Shown here in pieces: positions 56,357-64,000 of a stretch of 64,000 nucleotides of DNA. The stretch is from Clostridia bacterium. GTDB lineage: Bacteria; Bacillota; Clostridia; Oscillospirales; Acutalibacteraceae. Position 1 is the stretch's first letter; the number at the start of each line of letters is the position of its first letter. Below the pieces are notes generated by a model. The model worked only from the letters and a program-made list of their open reading frames with translations. It had not been told where the DNA came from and did no database searches. The translations under genes were made by a program, and so were the position numbers. The stretch is taken from the NCBI GenBank assembly GCA_017549105.1, contig JAFYVN010000012.1, forward strand, positions 1-64,000. The letters are read 5' to 3'.

Positions 56357-57635
56357 AAATGTAGTAATTTATAAATCCGGAGATTTCATTGCCGATGTTA
56401 TTAAAAAGAACTGATCCGAAAATTCTTCCGATACGAGTGAAAAATTCTTCAACAGAATCGCAATACTGCAATGATTCAATATACCATGAGAAATCGTTGG
56501 CATAATAGGTGAAATGTTTTCCTATATTTTCACCAAGCTCTGAAAGATTTTCGATGAAACTTACCTTAATGATTTCACATTCCTCTTTGATGTAGGAGTG
56601 TTCAGCGATCCCGGCGTAGAATAATCTTTTTCCTGTGTTCCTATCTGTTGTCTGATGAGCGTAAAGGTGGATTTCTCTGCCGTTGGGGAGTGTGATGTCG
56701 GTGTTATAGATGTCGTTTTCGCTGCCAAAATAATAATTGAAGGTTTTTTTTGTGCCGTCGGTGTAGGTGACAATTACCTCTTCTTCTGTTTCACCGAATT
56801 CATAATAACTGTAGCCGTTGTACCATTCATAAGAAACGAGGTAGTCTTCGATGTTGGGGATTTCGATGTCTTTTACAAAATGAGTGATTTCATATGCTGT
56901 TGCTGTGATTTCCTCTTCGTAACCAGGGAGAACAAGAGTGAGCTTATTTTCGCCTTCTGCCCAGGGTTTGTCAAGCTCTGCTCTGAGCATAAGTCCCTGG
57001 TCTTCGTTATACTTAAGCTTTTCGCCGTTTGAGAAGGTGATTGTGCTTCCGATTCCGAAATAATAGCTGCTGCTTTCTGCTTCGTCATATACATCTTCAT
57101 CTATGATAAGATCTTCGAGTTCATTTTCGTCATATGCTACGTCTGTGATTTTGTCGGCAACATAATCAACTCTAATTTCGCAAGTAGCAGGATTTTCGGG
57201 GTTGAAATCCATTCCCACAAGATGTGTGCCCTTTGCAAGGTAAAAGAAATGATATGCTTTTCTTTCAGCATCGTTTTCGGTTTCGTCATAAGTCCAAAGA
57301 TATTCATTATCCCATCCTATAGAAGCGGTATCTGCCGTGTATGAATCTGCTATACCGACCCAACCGATTTCAATTTCATAAACCGTGAATTTGTAATAGC
57401 CGTCTTTTTCAGCAGTGAATTCGAAGCAGAGTGAGTTTGTGTCAAAGTCATCGCCGCCTTCAACGTCCTGTGCGCCTTCTTTGAGCGTGCCGCTGTAAAT
57501 ATAGGTGTCGCACCAATCGGGACCTGACCATTCAATGATATCGCCTGTTTCAAGTGCGAATGCACTTGTTGCACCGATGCCGAGAAGCATTGCAATGCAG
57601 AGTAGAATTGCGGTAAGTTTTTTTGCTTTTTTCAT
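56355..57635 (-). CDS. Secreted protein of unknown function
   Basis: 426 residues with a Sec signal peptide (MKKAKKLTAILL..., cleaved near TSAFA-LE) and GGAGGG 10 bases upstream of the start. The mature protein is acidic and beta-rich: a region at about 60-150 resembles PPC-type beta-sandwich domains (CFEFTAEKDGYYKFTVY), a middle part has Ig-like strands (LVLPGYEEEITATAY), and the C-terminal 100 residues have no pattern I recognise. No anchor motif is seen. The promoter has a good -10 (TATAAT, complement of 57684-57689) but poor -35, with direct repeats upstream that may bind an activator. Confidence 0.7.
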   Translation of the reverse strand: MKKAKKLTAILLCIAMLLGIGATSAFALETGDIIEWSGPDWCDTYIYSGTLKEGAQDVEGGDDFDTNSLCFEFTAEKDGYYKFTVYEIEIGWVGIADSYTADTASIGWDNEYLWTYDETENDAERKAYHFFYLAKGTHLVGMDFNPENPATCEIRVDYVADKITDVAYDENELEDLIIDEDVYDEAESSSYYFGIGSTITFSNGEKLKYNEDQGLMLRAELDKPWAEGENKLTLVLPGYEEEITATAYEITHFVKDIEIPNIEDYLVSYEWYNGYSYYEFGETEEEVIVTYTDGTKKTFNYYFGSENDIYNTDITLPNGREIHLYAHQTTDRNTGKRLFYAGIAEHSYIKEECEIIKVSFIENLSELGENIGKHFTYYANDFSWYIESLQYCDSVEEFFTRIGRIFGSVLFNNIGNEISGFINYYI

Positions 57636-57721
57636 TTTGAGTACCCTCCGTTTTTTTGTTTTGCGGTTTTAACCGATGTCTGTATTATACTATGCAGATT
57701 CCTAAGAAAAAAGTGGCAGAA

Positions 57722-57765
57722 TCATTAAGAAATCATTAAGAAATATGAATGAATTATTAAGACTT
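57722..57765. promoter_or_regulatory. Helically phased direct repeats upstream of the secreted-protein gene
   Basis: TCATTAAGAAA occurs twice in tandem (57722-57732, 57733-57743) and TTAAGA recurs at 57757-57762, 21 bases after the second TTAAGA. Spacings of 11 and 21 bases put them on one helix face, like PhoP/OmpR-type sites. They lie upstream of the minus-strand -10 at 57684-57689. Confidence 0.4.
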
Positions 57766-57796
57766 GCTGTTGGGGACTTTTTACAACAATTATTTA

Positions 57797-57825
57797 TTGA
57801 CAAAATTCGATGTCTGGTCTATAAT
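57797..57825 (+). promoter_or_regulatory. Consensus sigma-A promoter of metK
   Basis: Perfect TTGACA (57797-57802), 17-base spacer, perfect TATAAT (57820-57825), about 15 bases before the riboswitch. Confidence 0.88.
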
Positions 57826-57846
57826 TAATGTATCAATAGAATATGT

Positions 57847-57981
57847 CCTTATTAAGAGTGGCTGAGGGACAGGCCCTTTGAAGCCCGGCAACCTGTGTTA
57901 TGCAAGGTGCTAATTCCTGCGGCGTAATGCCGGAAAATAAGGTGTTTTCAACCACTGAAGACTCCTTCGGTGGTTTTTTTC
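57847..57981 (+). promoter_or_regulatory. SAM-I riboswitch (S-box) with terminator
   Basis: The leader has the S-box core: CTTATTAAGAG at the 5' side, GAGGGAC-N-GGCCC, GAAGCCCGGCAACC, and a closing AATAAG (57936-57941) that pairs with CTTATT (57848-57853) as P1. An intrinsic terminator follows (57950-57960 with 57964-57974, then T8). When S-adenosylmethionine is bound, P1 forms and transcription stops before metK; this is classical feedback control of SAM synthesis. Confidence 0.95.
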
Positions 57982-58023
57982 GGGACTTATTATTGATAAT
58001 AATTCTAAAAAGAGGTTAATAAA

Positions 58024-59169
58024 ATGGCAAACTACTTATTCACATCCGAATCCGTAACAGGCGGTCATCCCGATAAAATCTGTGACCAGATTTCCGATGC
58101 CGTTCTTGATGCTATTCTTGCTCAGGACCCCATGGGCAGAGTTGCCTGCGAAACCTGCTGCACAACCGGTATGGTTCTTGTTATGGGTGAAATCACAACA
58201 ACAGCAGATATCGATATCCCTAAAATTGTAAGAGAAACAGTTGATGAAATCGGCTATAATAATGCCGAATACGGTTTTGACTGCAACACTTGCGCAGTTA
58301 TGACAGCTCTCGATAAACAGTCGGGTGATATTGCAATGGGTGTTGACAGACTCGGTGCTGGCGATCAGGGTATGATGTTCGGCTTTGCTTGCGACGAAAC
58401 TCCCGAGCTTATGCCCCTTCCCATTTCACTTGCACACAAGCTTTGCGCAAAGCTTACAGAAGTGCGCAGAGACGGCACTCTCGGCTATCTCCGTCCCGAC
58501 GGTAAGAGCCAGGTAAGTGTTGAATACGATGAAAACAATAACCCCGTAAGAGTTGACACGGTTGTTATTTCTTCTCAGCATTCACCCGATGTTACTCTTG
58601 AACAGATAAGAGCAGACGTTGTTGAAAAGGTAATCAAGCCCGTTATTCCCGCTTCAATGCTTGATGAAAATACCAAGTACCACATCAATCCCACCGGCAG
58701 ATTCGTAACTGGCGGTCCTCAGGGAGACAGCGGTCTTACAGGCAGAAAGATTATTGTTGATACATACGGCGGATATGCCCGCCACGGCGGCGGCGCTTTC
58801 AGCGGCAAAGACCCCACAAAGGTTGACCGTTCAGCAGCATATGCTGCACGTTATGTTGCAAAGAACATTGTTGCGGCAGGTCTTGCAAAGAAGTGCGAAG
58901 TTGAACTTGCATACGCAATCGGTGTTGAACAGCCCGTATCCGTATTTGTTGATACTTTCGGCACAGGTAAAATTGCAGATACTGAAATTTCAGCAATCAT
59001 CAATAAGCTCTTCGATCTCAGTCCTGCAGGCATCATCAAGACTCTTGACCTGAGAAGACCCATCTACAAGCAGGTCGCAGCTCTTGGCCATATCGGCAGA
59101 ACAGATGTTGACCTTCCCTGGGAAAAACTCGACAGAGTTGATGATATCAAAAAAGAAGCTAATATCTGA
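58024..59169 (+). CDS. metK: S-adenosylmethionine synthetase
   Basis: 381 residues. It makes SAM from methionine and ATP. Motifs: the N-terminal [23 protein letters not shown] with the catalytic His and Mg-binding Asp, [10 protein letters not shown] hexapeptide region, the glycine loop of [16 protein letters not shown], and the C-terminal [20 protein letters not shown] ribosome-binding site. Expression is controlled by the upstream SAM-I riboswitch. Confidence 0.98.
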   Translation: MANYLFTSESVTGGHPDKICDQISDAVLDAILAQDPMGRVACETCCTTGMVLVMGEITTTADIDIPKIVRETVDEIGYNNAEYGFDCNTCAVMTALDKQSGDIAMGVDRLGAGDQGMMFGFACDETPELMPLPISLAHKLCAKLTEVRRDGTLGYLRPDGKSQVSVEYDENNNPVRVDTVVISSQHSPDVTLEQIRADVVEKVIKPVIPASMLDENTKYHINPTGRFVTGGPQGDSGLTGRKIIVDTYGGYARHGGGAFSGKDPTKVDRSAAYAARYVAKNIVAAGLAKKCEVELAYAIGVEQPVSVFVDTFGTGKIADTEISAIINKLFDLSPAGIIKTLDLRRPIYKQVAALGHIGRTDVDLPWEKLDRVDDIKKEANI

Positions 59170-59184
59170 TTATTTTAAAATATT

Positions 59185-59217
59185 ACCGCTGTTATCTTCG
59201 GATAACGGCGGTTTTTT
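59185..59217 (+). terminator. Terminator of metK
   Basis: A 12-bp stem with one G-U pair (59185-59196 with 59201-59212), stable TTCG loop, followed by six T. Confidence 0.9.
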
Positions 59218-59235
59218 GTGTTTTCTAAAAAAATC

Positions 59236-59265
59236 TTGCTTATTTATACAAATGTATGCTAATAT
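59236..59265 (+). promoter_or_regulatory. Extended -10 promoter of the sigma-LRR gene
   Basis: TTGCTT (59236-59241), 18-base spacer and TAATAT (59260-59265) with TGC directly upstream (extended -10). It looks like a housekeeping promoter; I see no ECF-type GGAAC/CGTC motif that would show self-activation. Confidence 0.55.
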
Positions 59266-59297
59266 AGACACATAAATTGTATTTCTGAGGAATTTTT

Positions 59298-61157
59298 ATG
59301 CATAACGAAAATAACAATTTAACAAGTCTTGTTGCGGAAGTGCAAAACGGTGTTGAAGGCGCTTTTGAAAAGCTTTATCACGAAAGCTTCGGACTTGCTT
59401 ATACTCAGGCAAGTATGATTCTTAAGAATCCGCAGGATATTGAGGATGTTCTTCAAAACAGCTATATGAAGGTTGCCGAGAATATAGGTGATCTGAAAAA
59501 AACCGAAAGTTTTACGCTGTGGCTCGGAACGATTGTTAAGCACGAGTGTCTCAGATACACCGAAAAAAACGCCAAAATCAGCGATGCTTTCATCAGATTC
59601 AGAAAAGTCAGGGAATCTGAGCTTGAATCCGATGAATACGCAATGACAGATGCTGTTGAGAATGCTGAAACAAGAGAGTTGGTTCAGACCGCACTTGACA
59701 GACTTTCGGAAAAAAAGCGTATGTGCCTTGTTATGTATTATTTTGAACGTAACTCGGTTGCCGAAATAGCACAGCTTACCGGTGCTTCTGAAGGTACGGT
59801 TCTCAGCAGAATATATTATGCAAAAAAAGATTTTGAAACAGAACTCAAAAAGCTTCGCAAAAAAGACGAAAATCTTTTCGGCATTGCGGCAATTCCGCTT
59901 CTTGTTTCGCTTTTTGCATATCAGTCGGCAAACATTACGGTTCCGTCGGCAATAGAAGGGGCGGTTATTGCATCTGTGGCAGTCGGAAGTACGGCAGGTG
60001 CAGCAACATCTGCTTCTGCAGGTGCAGCAGCAACAACTTCAGCAGTCACCGCAACCGCATCGGGTGCAACGGCGGCAGGCAGTACGGCTGCGGCAGCTGT
60101 TGCAACCAAAATAGCGGCTGTTGCAGTGGCAGCTTCCGTAGCGACAGGCGGGGGAGTTGCAGTGGTCAATCATGTTCAGAAGAAAAACGAAGTCCCTACA
60201 ACCAAATCGGTTTCTGTAAGTTTAACGGAAGAGCACGCTACGTTGGCGGGTTTTGTTGAAAAAACGACTGATTTTATCGAAACAACAACGGAGCTTTATT
60301 CATCAACGGTTACATCGGTGCTTGAAATATCTGATGATTCCGCAACGGAAGAAGAAACGGAGACAAGTCAGACAGCTATACAGCAGATCGGAACTTCTGC
60401 AGTTGCGGTTGCAGTCAGTCAGACTAAAAAACCCCGCATTTCAAGGGAATATACTCTTGAAGCAACAAAGACTACGGCTTTGGCAACAACAGTAAAACCT
60501 ACCGAAACATCGACTGCAGAGCAAACAGTAACCGAAGAAGAAACAACCGAGGAGGCAACGACGGAAAGGGTTACAACAACAAAACCGACAACTACCCGCA
60601 AAGAAACAACAACTCTCGAAGAAACAACCGAAAAAACCACAACCACTGCGGTTCCTACAACCGACGTATCTGAGGTTTACGGTATTTCGGGTGGAGTTAT
60701 AAACGAATACAGCGGAACGGAAACCAAGCTTGTTATTCCTTCAAAAATCGGCTCTTCCTCTGTTACAGCTATAGGTTCGGGTGCGTTTGAAGGCAATAGC
60801 AACATAAAAAGCGTATCAATTCCGTCCGGTGTAACAAAAATCGGTCAGACGGCGTTTGCAGACTGCACGTCACTTACGAGCGTCAGTCTTCCTTCAACGC
60901 TCACGAGTATCGGTCTCGGTGCTTTCTGCGGATGCACAAGTCTGACTGCCGTTACGGTGCCGTCAGGAGTGACGAGTATCGGTGACGATGCATTTGCGGA
61001 CTGCGGTTCGCTTTCAAGTGTGACGATTCCGTCAAGCGTGACCTCTATCGGTGAAAATGCTTTTGGCGGGTGTGATAATATTACAATAAAATGTTCGGAA
61101 GATTCAGCGGCATATGACTATGCGGTTGAAAATTCAATCAAATATGAATTGGTGTGA
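59298..61157 (+). CDS. Sigma-70-family (ECF-like) factor fused to membrane segment, Thr-rich stalk and leucine-rich repeats
   Basis: 619 residues in an unusual order. Residues about 20-90 are sigma region 2 (NPQDIEDVLQNSYMKVAENI, then the TLWLGTIVKHECL part); about 128-180 are region 4 with the HTH SVAEIAQLTGASEGTVLSRI. A hydrophobic patch (195-209), an Ala/Thr/Ser-rich stretch (215-270) and a likely membrane helix (about 271-291, flanked by K271 and QKKNE) follow. Residues 320-456 are a Thr/Glu-rich low-complexity stalk, and 460-619 hold four or five BspA/LRR_5 repeats (GAFEGNSNIKSVSIP, TAFADCTSLTSVSLP). Inference: a membrane-tethered transcription factor with an extracellular LRR sensor. 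GAGGAA ribosome-binding site; the next LRR gene starts 9 bases on. Confidence 0.88.
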   Translation: MHNENNNLTSLVAEVQNGVEGAFEKLYHESFGLAYTQASMILKNPQDIEDVLQNSYMKVAENIGDLKKTESFTLWLGTIVKHECLRYTEKNAKISDAFIRFRKVRESELESDEYAMTDAVENAETRELVQTALDRLSEKKRMCLVMYYFERNSVAEIAQLTGASEGTVLSRIYYAKKDFETELKKLRKKDENLFGIAAIPLLVSLFAYQSANITVPSAIEGAVIASVAVGSTAGAATSASAGAAATTSAVTATASGATAAGSTAAAAVATKIAAVAVAASVATGGGVAVVNHVQKKNEVPTTKSVSVSLTEEHATLAGFVEKTTDFIETTTELYSSTVTSVLEISDDSATEEETETSQTAIQQIGTSAVAVAVSQTKKPRISREYTLEATKTTALATTVKPTETSTAEQTVTEEETTEEATTERVTTTKPTTTRKETTTLEETTEKTTTTAVPTTDVSEVYGISGGVINEYSGTETKLVIPSKIGSSSVTAIGSGAFEGNSNIKSVSIPSGVTKIGQTAFADCTSLTSVSLPSTLTSIGLGAFCGCTSLTAVTVPSGVTSIGDDAFADCGSLSSVTIPSSVTSIGENAFGGCDNITIKCSEDSAAYDYAVENSIKYELV

Positions 61158-61166
61158 TAATTTGTT

Positions 61167-64000
61167 ATGAAAAAAAGAGTAGTTTCATTTTTACTTTCTT
61201 TGGTTCTGGTATTTACAGGTTTTAATTTTGCGATTGAAAGCATTTCTGCCGCAAATCCTGAAATTGTTGAATTCCCTTGCGGTCTTGATGCGACAGCCAG
61301 TCTTGAAACCTCAACCGGCACTCTGACCGTAAAGGGCACGGGAGAAATGAATTTTTTCTATGACGATGTTCCGTGGTGGTCATACAGGAATGACATAAAG
61401 CTTATCATCGTAGAAGAGGGTATTACAAAAATTGCGGAATGTGCTTTTCTGGATACCAACGCAACAAAGATTTATCTTCCCGCAAGCCTTGAGGTTATCG
61501 GACTTGATGCGTTGAGTTCAATGATTTATCTCGAAGAGATTATTATCCCCGAAAACAGCAGACTTAGTGTATTTGAGCTTTCGAACTATTCAAACTTGGA
61601 TCCCTGGTATCAAAAGCTTCCCGACGGTCCCGTTTATCTCGGAAATATGCTTATGGATTATAAAGGTACTATGCCTCCGAATACAACCTTAACAGTCAAA
61701 GACGGCACTTATGCAATAAACAGCTATGCATTCAGAAATAAAACAAATCTTGTTGATGTTGTTGTTCCTGACAGCGTTGAAAGAATAGGCTACAGAGCGT
61801 TTTACGGAACTTCATGGATGAACAGTCAGCCGTATTACGAACCTGTTTATCTTGGTAATGTGCTTTATTGCTTCAACTTTCCGTGGAGAGCAATCAAAGA
61901 CAGCGACATAAAGGAAGAGCTTATTATTCGCGATGGTATTGTTTCGGTTTCGGAAGGCGCATTTTCGGACTGTTGTGTTTTTAAAAATGTTTATTTGCCT
62001 GAAAGCCTTGAGCATATAGGCGTTGAAGCGTTCGCAGGCAGCGTGTATCTTAAAAAAATTCATATTCCCGAAAACAGCAGTCTCAAGCAGATAGAAGATA
62101 TTGCTTTTTATGGATGTTATCATCTTGAAGGATTTGTTTTTCCTGACGGCTTTGAAAGACTCGGTATAAATGTTTTTATGAATTGTGATTTGGTCAAGAA
62201 TGTTTATCTGCCTTCAAGTACGAAAAGTATCGGTTTAACCGCTTTTGAACCGTATTTTCTGGAGTTATTTGAGGTTGACGAAAACAATCCTTATTATTTC
62301 ACGGATGAAAAAGGTGTGCTTTTCAACAAAGAAAAAACCGTTGTTTACGCGGCTTATCAAAAAACTTCGGATGAAAAATATATTCTGCCCGAAACCGTAA
62401 CAAAAATCGGAGCTCAGGCATTTGCGGCATCTCCTTTAAAAATAGTTGAAGTTCCTGATTCTGTTACGGAAATCTGCTTTGAAGCTTTTTCGGATTCGGA
62501 AATCGAAAAAGTAAATATACCTTACGGAGTCAGACGAATAGAGGACTGTGCGTTCAGAAATTGCAGCAATCTTAAAGAAATTGAAATTCCGAAAACAGTA
62601 AAGTTTATTGATAATCAGGCTTTTAAAAACTGCTATGACCTCGAAACGGCTATTCTTCCTGCTGAAATCAGCCATATATCCGGAACGGCATTTGAATCTT
62701 GCAATGAGCTTACCGTTTATTGCTATAAGGATACCGCGGCATATTATCACGCAACAGAAAATCAGATTCCCTATTATCTTCTTGATATACCGGATATGTC
62801 AGAGCTTGACGAACTGATGATAGAACACAGATATCTCAACAGAGATATGTACTATCCCGAATCGCTTGTTGCATACGACAATGCTGTTGCGGCGGTTGAT
62901 ATGACCATAACCGTTGTTACTCAGTCTATGGTTGATTCGTGGGTTAATGGCATCAAATCGGCAAAAGAAAATGCAGTGGTTATTTCTGCCGATTATTCTG
63001 CAGTCAATGATGCACTTGCAAATGCACAAAAAATTGACCGCTCTCTTTATACCGACGAAAGTCTCGCAAAGCTTGATGCGGCGGTTAATTCTGTTGAAGA
63101 TAATCTTGATATAACAAAGCAGGATACGGTTGATGCTTTTGCTCTTGCAATCAACGATTCCGTTGCTTTGCTGAAATATAAGCCTGCTGATTTTTCAAGG
63201 CTTGATAACGCAGTCAAAAACGCAGAATCGGTTAACCGCAGTCTTTATACTGCAGAAAGTCTTTCGAAAATTGATGTTGCGCTCGCAAAGATTGACCGTA
63301 ACGCAACAGTTGTTGAACAGTCAAAGGTTGATGCGCTCGCATTTGAGATTGAAGATGCAATCAAAGCTCTCAAATATGCAAAGGCGGATTTGTCGGTTGT
63401 AACCGCACTTGTTGATAAGGCGAATAAAATTGACCGTTCGGTTTATACACAGAAGAGCCTTGATGCGCTCGATGATGCACTAGCTCAGGTGGATTATAAT
63501 ATAACAAAAGAGCAACAGACCAAGGTTGAGGTATGGGCAAAAGATATAGACACGGCTATTAAAAATCTTGAATATAAACCAGCCGATTACTCGGAAGTTG
63601 ATAAAGCGGTTAAAAAAGCGAAAGCACTTGATAAACTTCTTTATACTTCGTCAACATATACCGCTGTTGAACAGAGCGTTTCTGCTGTTGTTTACGGTCT
63701 CAATATCACCCGTCAGGCTGAGGTTGATGGATATACCAAAAAGATAAACAGCGCAATTTCGTCTCTCAGCTATGCAGAGGTTGTGCTTCGCAACGAACCT
63801 AATGCTGTTATAGTCAGCGCAACAGCAAAGGAAATCTATCCTACCACACAGCTGACCGTTGATAAGATTGACCCTTCGGGTTATGAAATTGCGGATTTTG
63901 CAGTCGGCGGTCACATAAAGAGCGTGAATTATTATGATATCACTCTCGTTAAAGACGGAGGAAAGGTTCAGCCGAACGGCACAGTCTATGTAAAAATAAA
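61167..64000 (+). CDS. Secreted BspA-like LRR protein with FIVAR repeats (3' end outside window)
   Basis: Open from the ATG at 61167 to the window end (944 codons, no stop). Signal peptide (MKKRVVSFLLSLVLVF..., ending ISA-AN near residue 29). Residues about 75-535 hold BspA-type leucine-rich repeats of LRR_5 form (VEEGITKIAECAF, VPDSVERIGYRAF, VPDSVTEICFEAF). About 564-870 is a helical array of four roughly 80-residue FIVAR-like units, each with a KIDRSLYT or similar motif. The last visible part (about 920-944) starts a beta domain (YYDITLVKDG). It follows the sigma-LRR gene by 9 bases with a weak ribosome-binding site, indicating an operon and probable coupling. Adhesion or wall binding is inferred from the domain types. 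Confidence 0.85.
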   Translation, partial: MKKRVVSFLLSLVLVFTGFNFAIESISAANPEIVEFPCGLDATASLETSTGTLTVKGTGEMNFFYDDVPWWSYRNDIKLIIVEEGITKIAECAFLDTNATKIYLPASLEVIGLDALSSMIYLEEIIIPENSRLSVFELSNYSNLDPWYQKLPDGPVYLGNMLMDYKGTMPPNTTLTVKDGTYAINSYAFRNKTNLVDVVVPDSVERIGYRAFYGTSWMNSQPYYEPVYLGNVLYCFNFPWRAIKDSDIKEELIIRDGIVSVSEGAFSDCCVFKNVYLPESLEHIGVEAFAGSVYLKKIHIPENSSLKQIEDIAFYGCYHLEGFVFPDGFERLGINVFMNCDLVKNVYLPSSTKSIGLTAFEPYFLELFEVDENNPYYFTDEKGVLFNKEKTVVYAAYQKTSDEKYILPETVTKIGAQAFAASPLKIVEVPDSVTEICFEAFSDSEIEKVNIPYGVRRIEDCAFRNCSNLKEIEIPKTVKFIDNQAFKNCYDLETAILPAEISHISGTAFESCNELTVYCYKDTAAYYHATENQIPYYLLDIPDMSELDELMIEHRYLNRDMYYPESLVAYDNAVAAVDMTITVVTQSMVDSWVNGIKSAKENAVVISADYSAVNDALANAQKIDRSLYTDESLAKLDAAVNSVEDNLDITKQDTVDAFALAINDSVALLKYKPADFSRLDNAVKNAESVNRSLYTAESLSKIDVALAKIDRNATVVEQSKVDALAFEIEDAIKALKYAKADLSVVTALVDKANKIDRSVYTQKSLDALDDALAQVDYNITKEQQTKVEVWAKDIDTAIKNLEYKPADYSEVDKAVKKAKALDKLLYTSSTYTAVEQSVSAVVYGLNITRQAEVDGYTKKINSAISSLSYAEVVLRNEPNAVIVSATAKEIYPTTQLTVDKIDPSGYEIADFAVGGHIKSVNYYDITLVKDGGKVQPNGTVYVKI

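Noticed and set aside
1..64000. rRNA, tRNA, prophage, integrase or transposase genes
   Set aside because: None of the characteristic sequences or protein motifs were seen on either strand.

Overview
The window reads as chromosomal DNA of an anaerobic, probably endospore-forming, gut-type Clostridium relative, most likely in the Ruminococcus/Oscillospiraceae neighbourhood. Support: the gene order pyrH-frr-uppS-cdsA-dxr-rseP-ispG-polC and the hrcA-grpE-dnaK-dnaJ operon are Firmicutes hallmarks, spoIVB sits next to spo0A, PolC is of the Gram-positive type, promoters are close to the sigma-A consensus, metK has a SAM-I riboswitch, and there are many secreted repeat proteins with dockerin-like ends. 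The genus is inference. I saw no rRNA, tRNA, CRISPR array, phage or transposase gene.

Layout. 1-20121 (+): three giant secreted paralogues (the first cut by the window edge) built from dozens of InlB/Listeria-Bacteroides beta-grasp repeats and ending in a conserved module plus a dockerin-like calcium-loop pair; the spacers between them fold into strong hairpins and a U-tract terminator closes the run. 20229-22334 (-): GH89 alpha-N-acetylglucosaminidase without signal peptide. 22584-33221 (+): UMP kinase, ribosome recycling, undecaprenyl-PP synthase, CDP-DAG synthase, two MEP-pathway genes, site-2 protease and PolC. 33234-35245 (+): condensation/acetyltransferase-like protein plus a zinc-ribbon membrane protein. 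35332-37924 (+): M20 peptidase and glycerate kinase. 37939-40431 (-): copper ATPase with a C-terminal CopZ domain that has its own internal ribosome-binding site; upstream lies a candidate small RNA. 40832-42932 (+): spoIVB, spo0A. 42971-45098 (-): three small secreted paralogues. 45146-49674 (-): sugar symporter, lepA, hemW. 49785-50732 (-): GtrB-like glycosyltransferase. 51010-55620 (+): CIRCE-controlled chaperone operon. 55666-56313 (+): HAD phosphatase. 56355-57635 (-): secreted unknown. 57797-59169 (+): SAM-I riboswitch and metK. 59298-64000 (+): a sigma factor fused to a membrane segment, Thr-rich stalk and leucine-rich repeats, followed by a secreted LRR/FIVAR protein cut by the window end.

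How it fits together. The middle is ordinary core metabolism, envelope lipid synthesis, sporulation control and proteostasis. Accessory surface biology sits at both ends: very large, apparently highly expressed dockerin-bearing repeat proteins on the left and, on the right, a one-protein candidate surface sensor/transcription factor with a coupled LRR surface protein. The most interesting items are the sigma-LRR fusion, the nested CopZ cistron, the promoter-hairpin unit upstream of copA, and the giant-gene cluster with its structured spacers.
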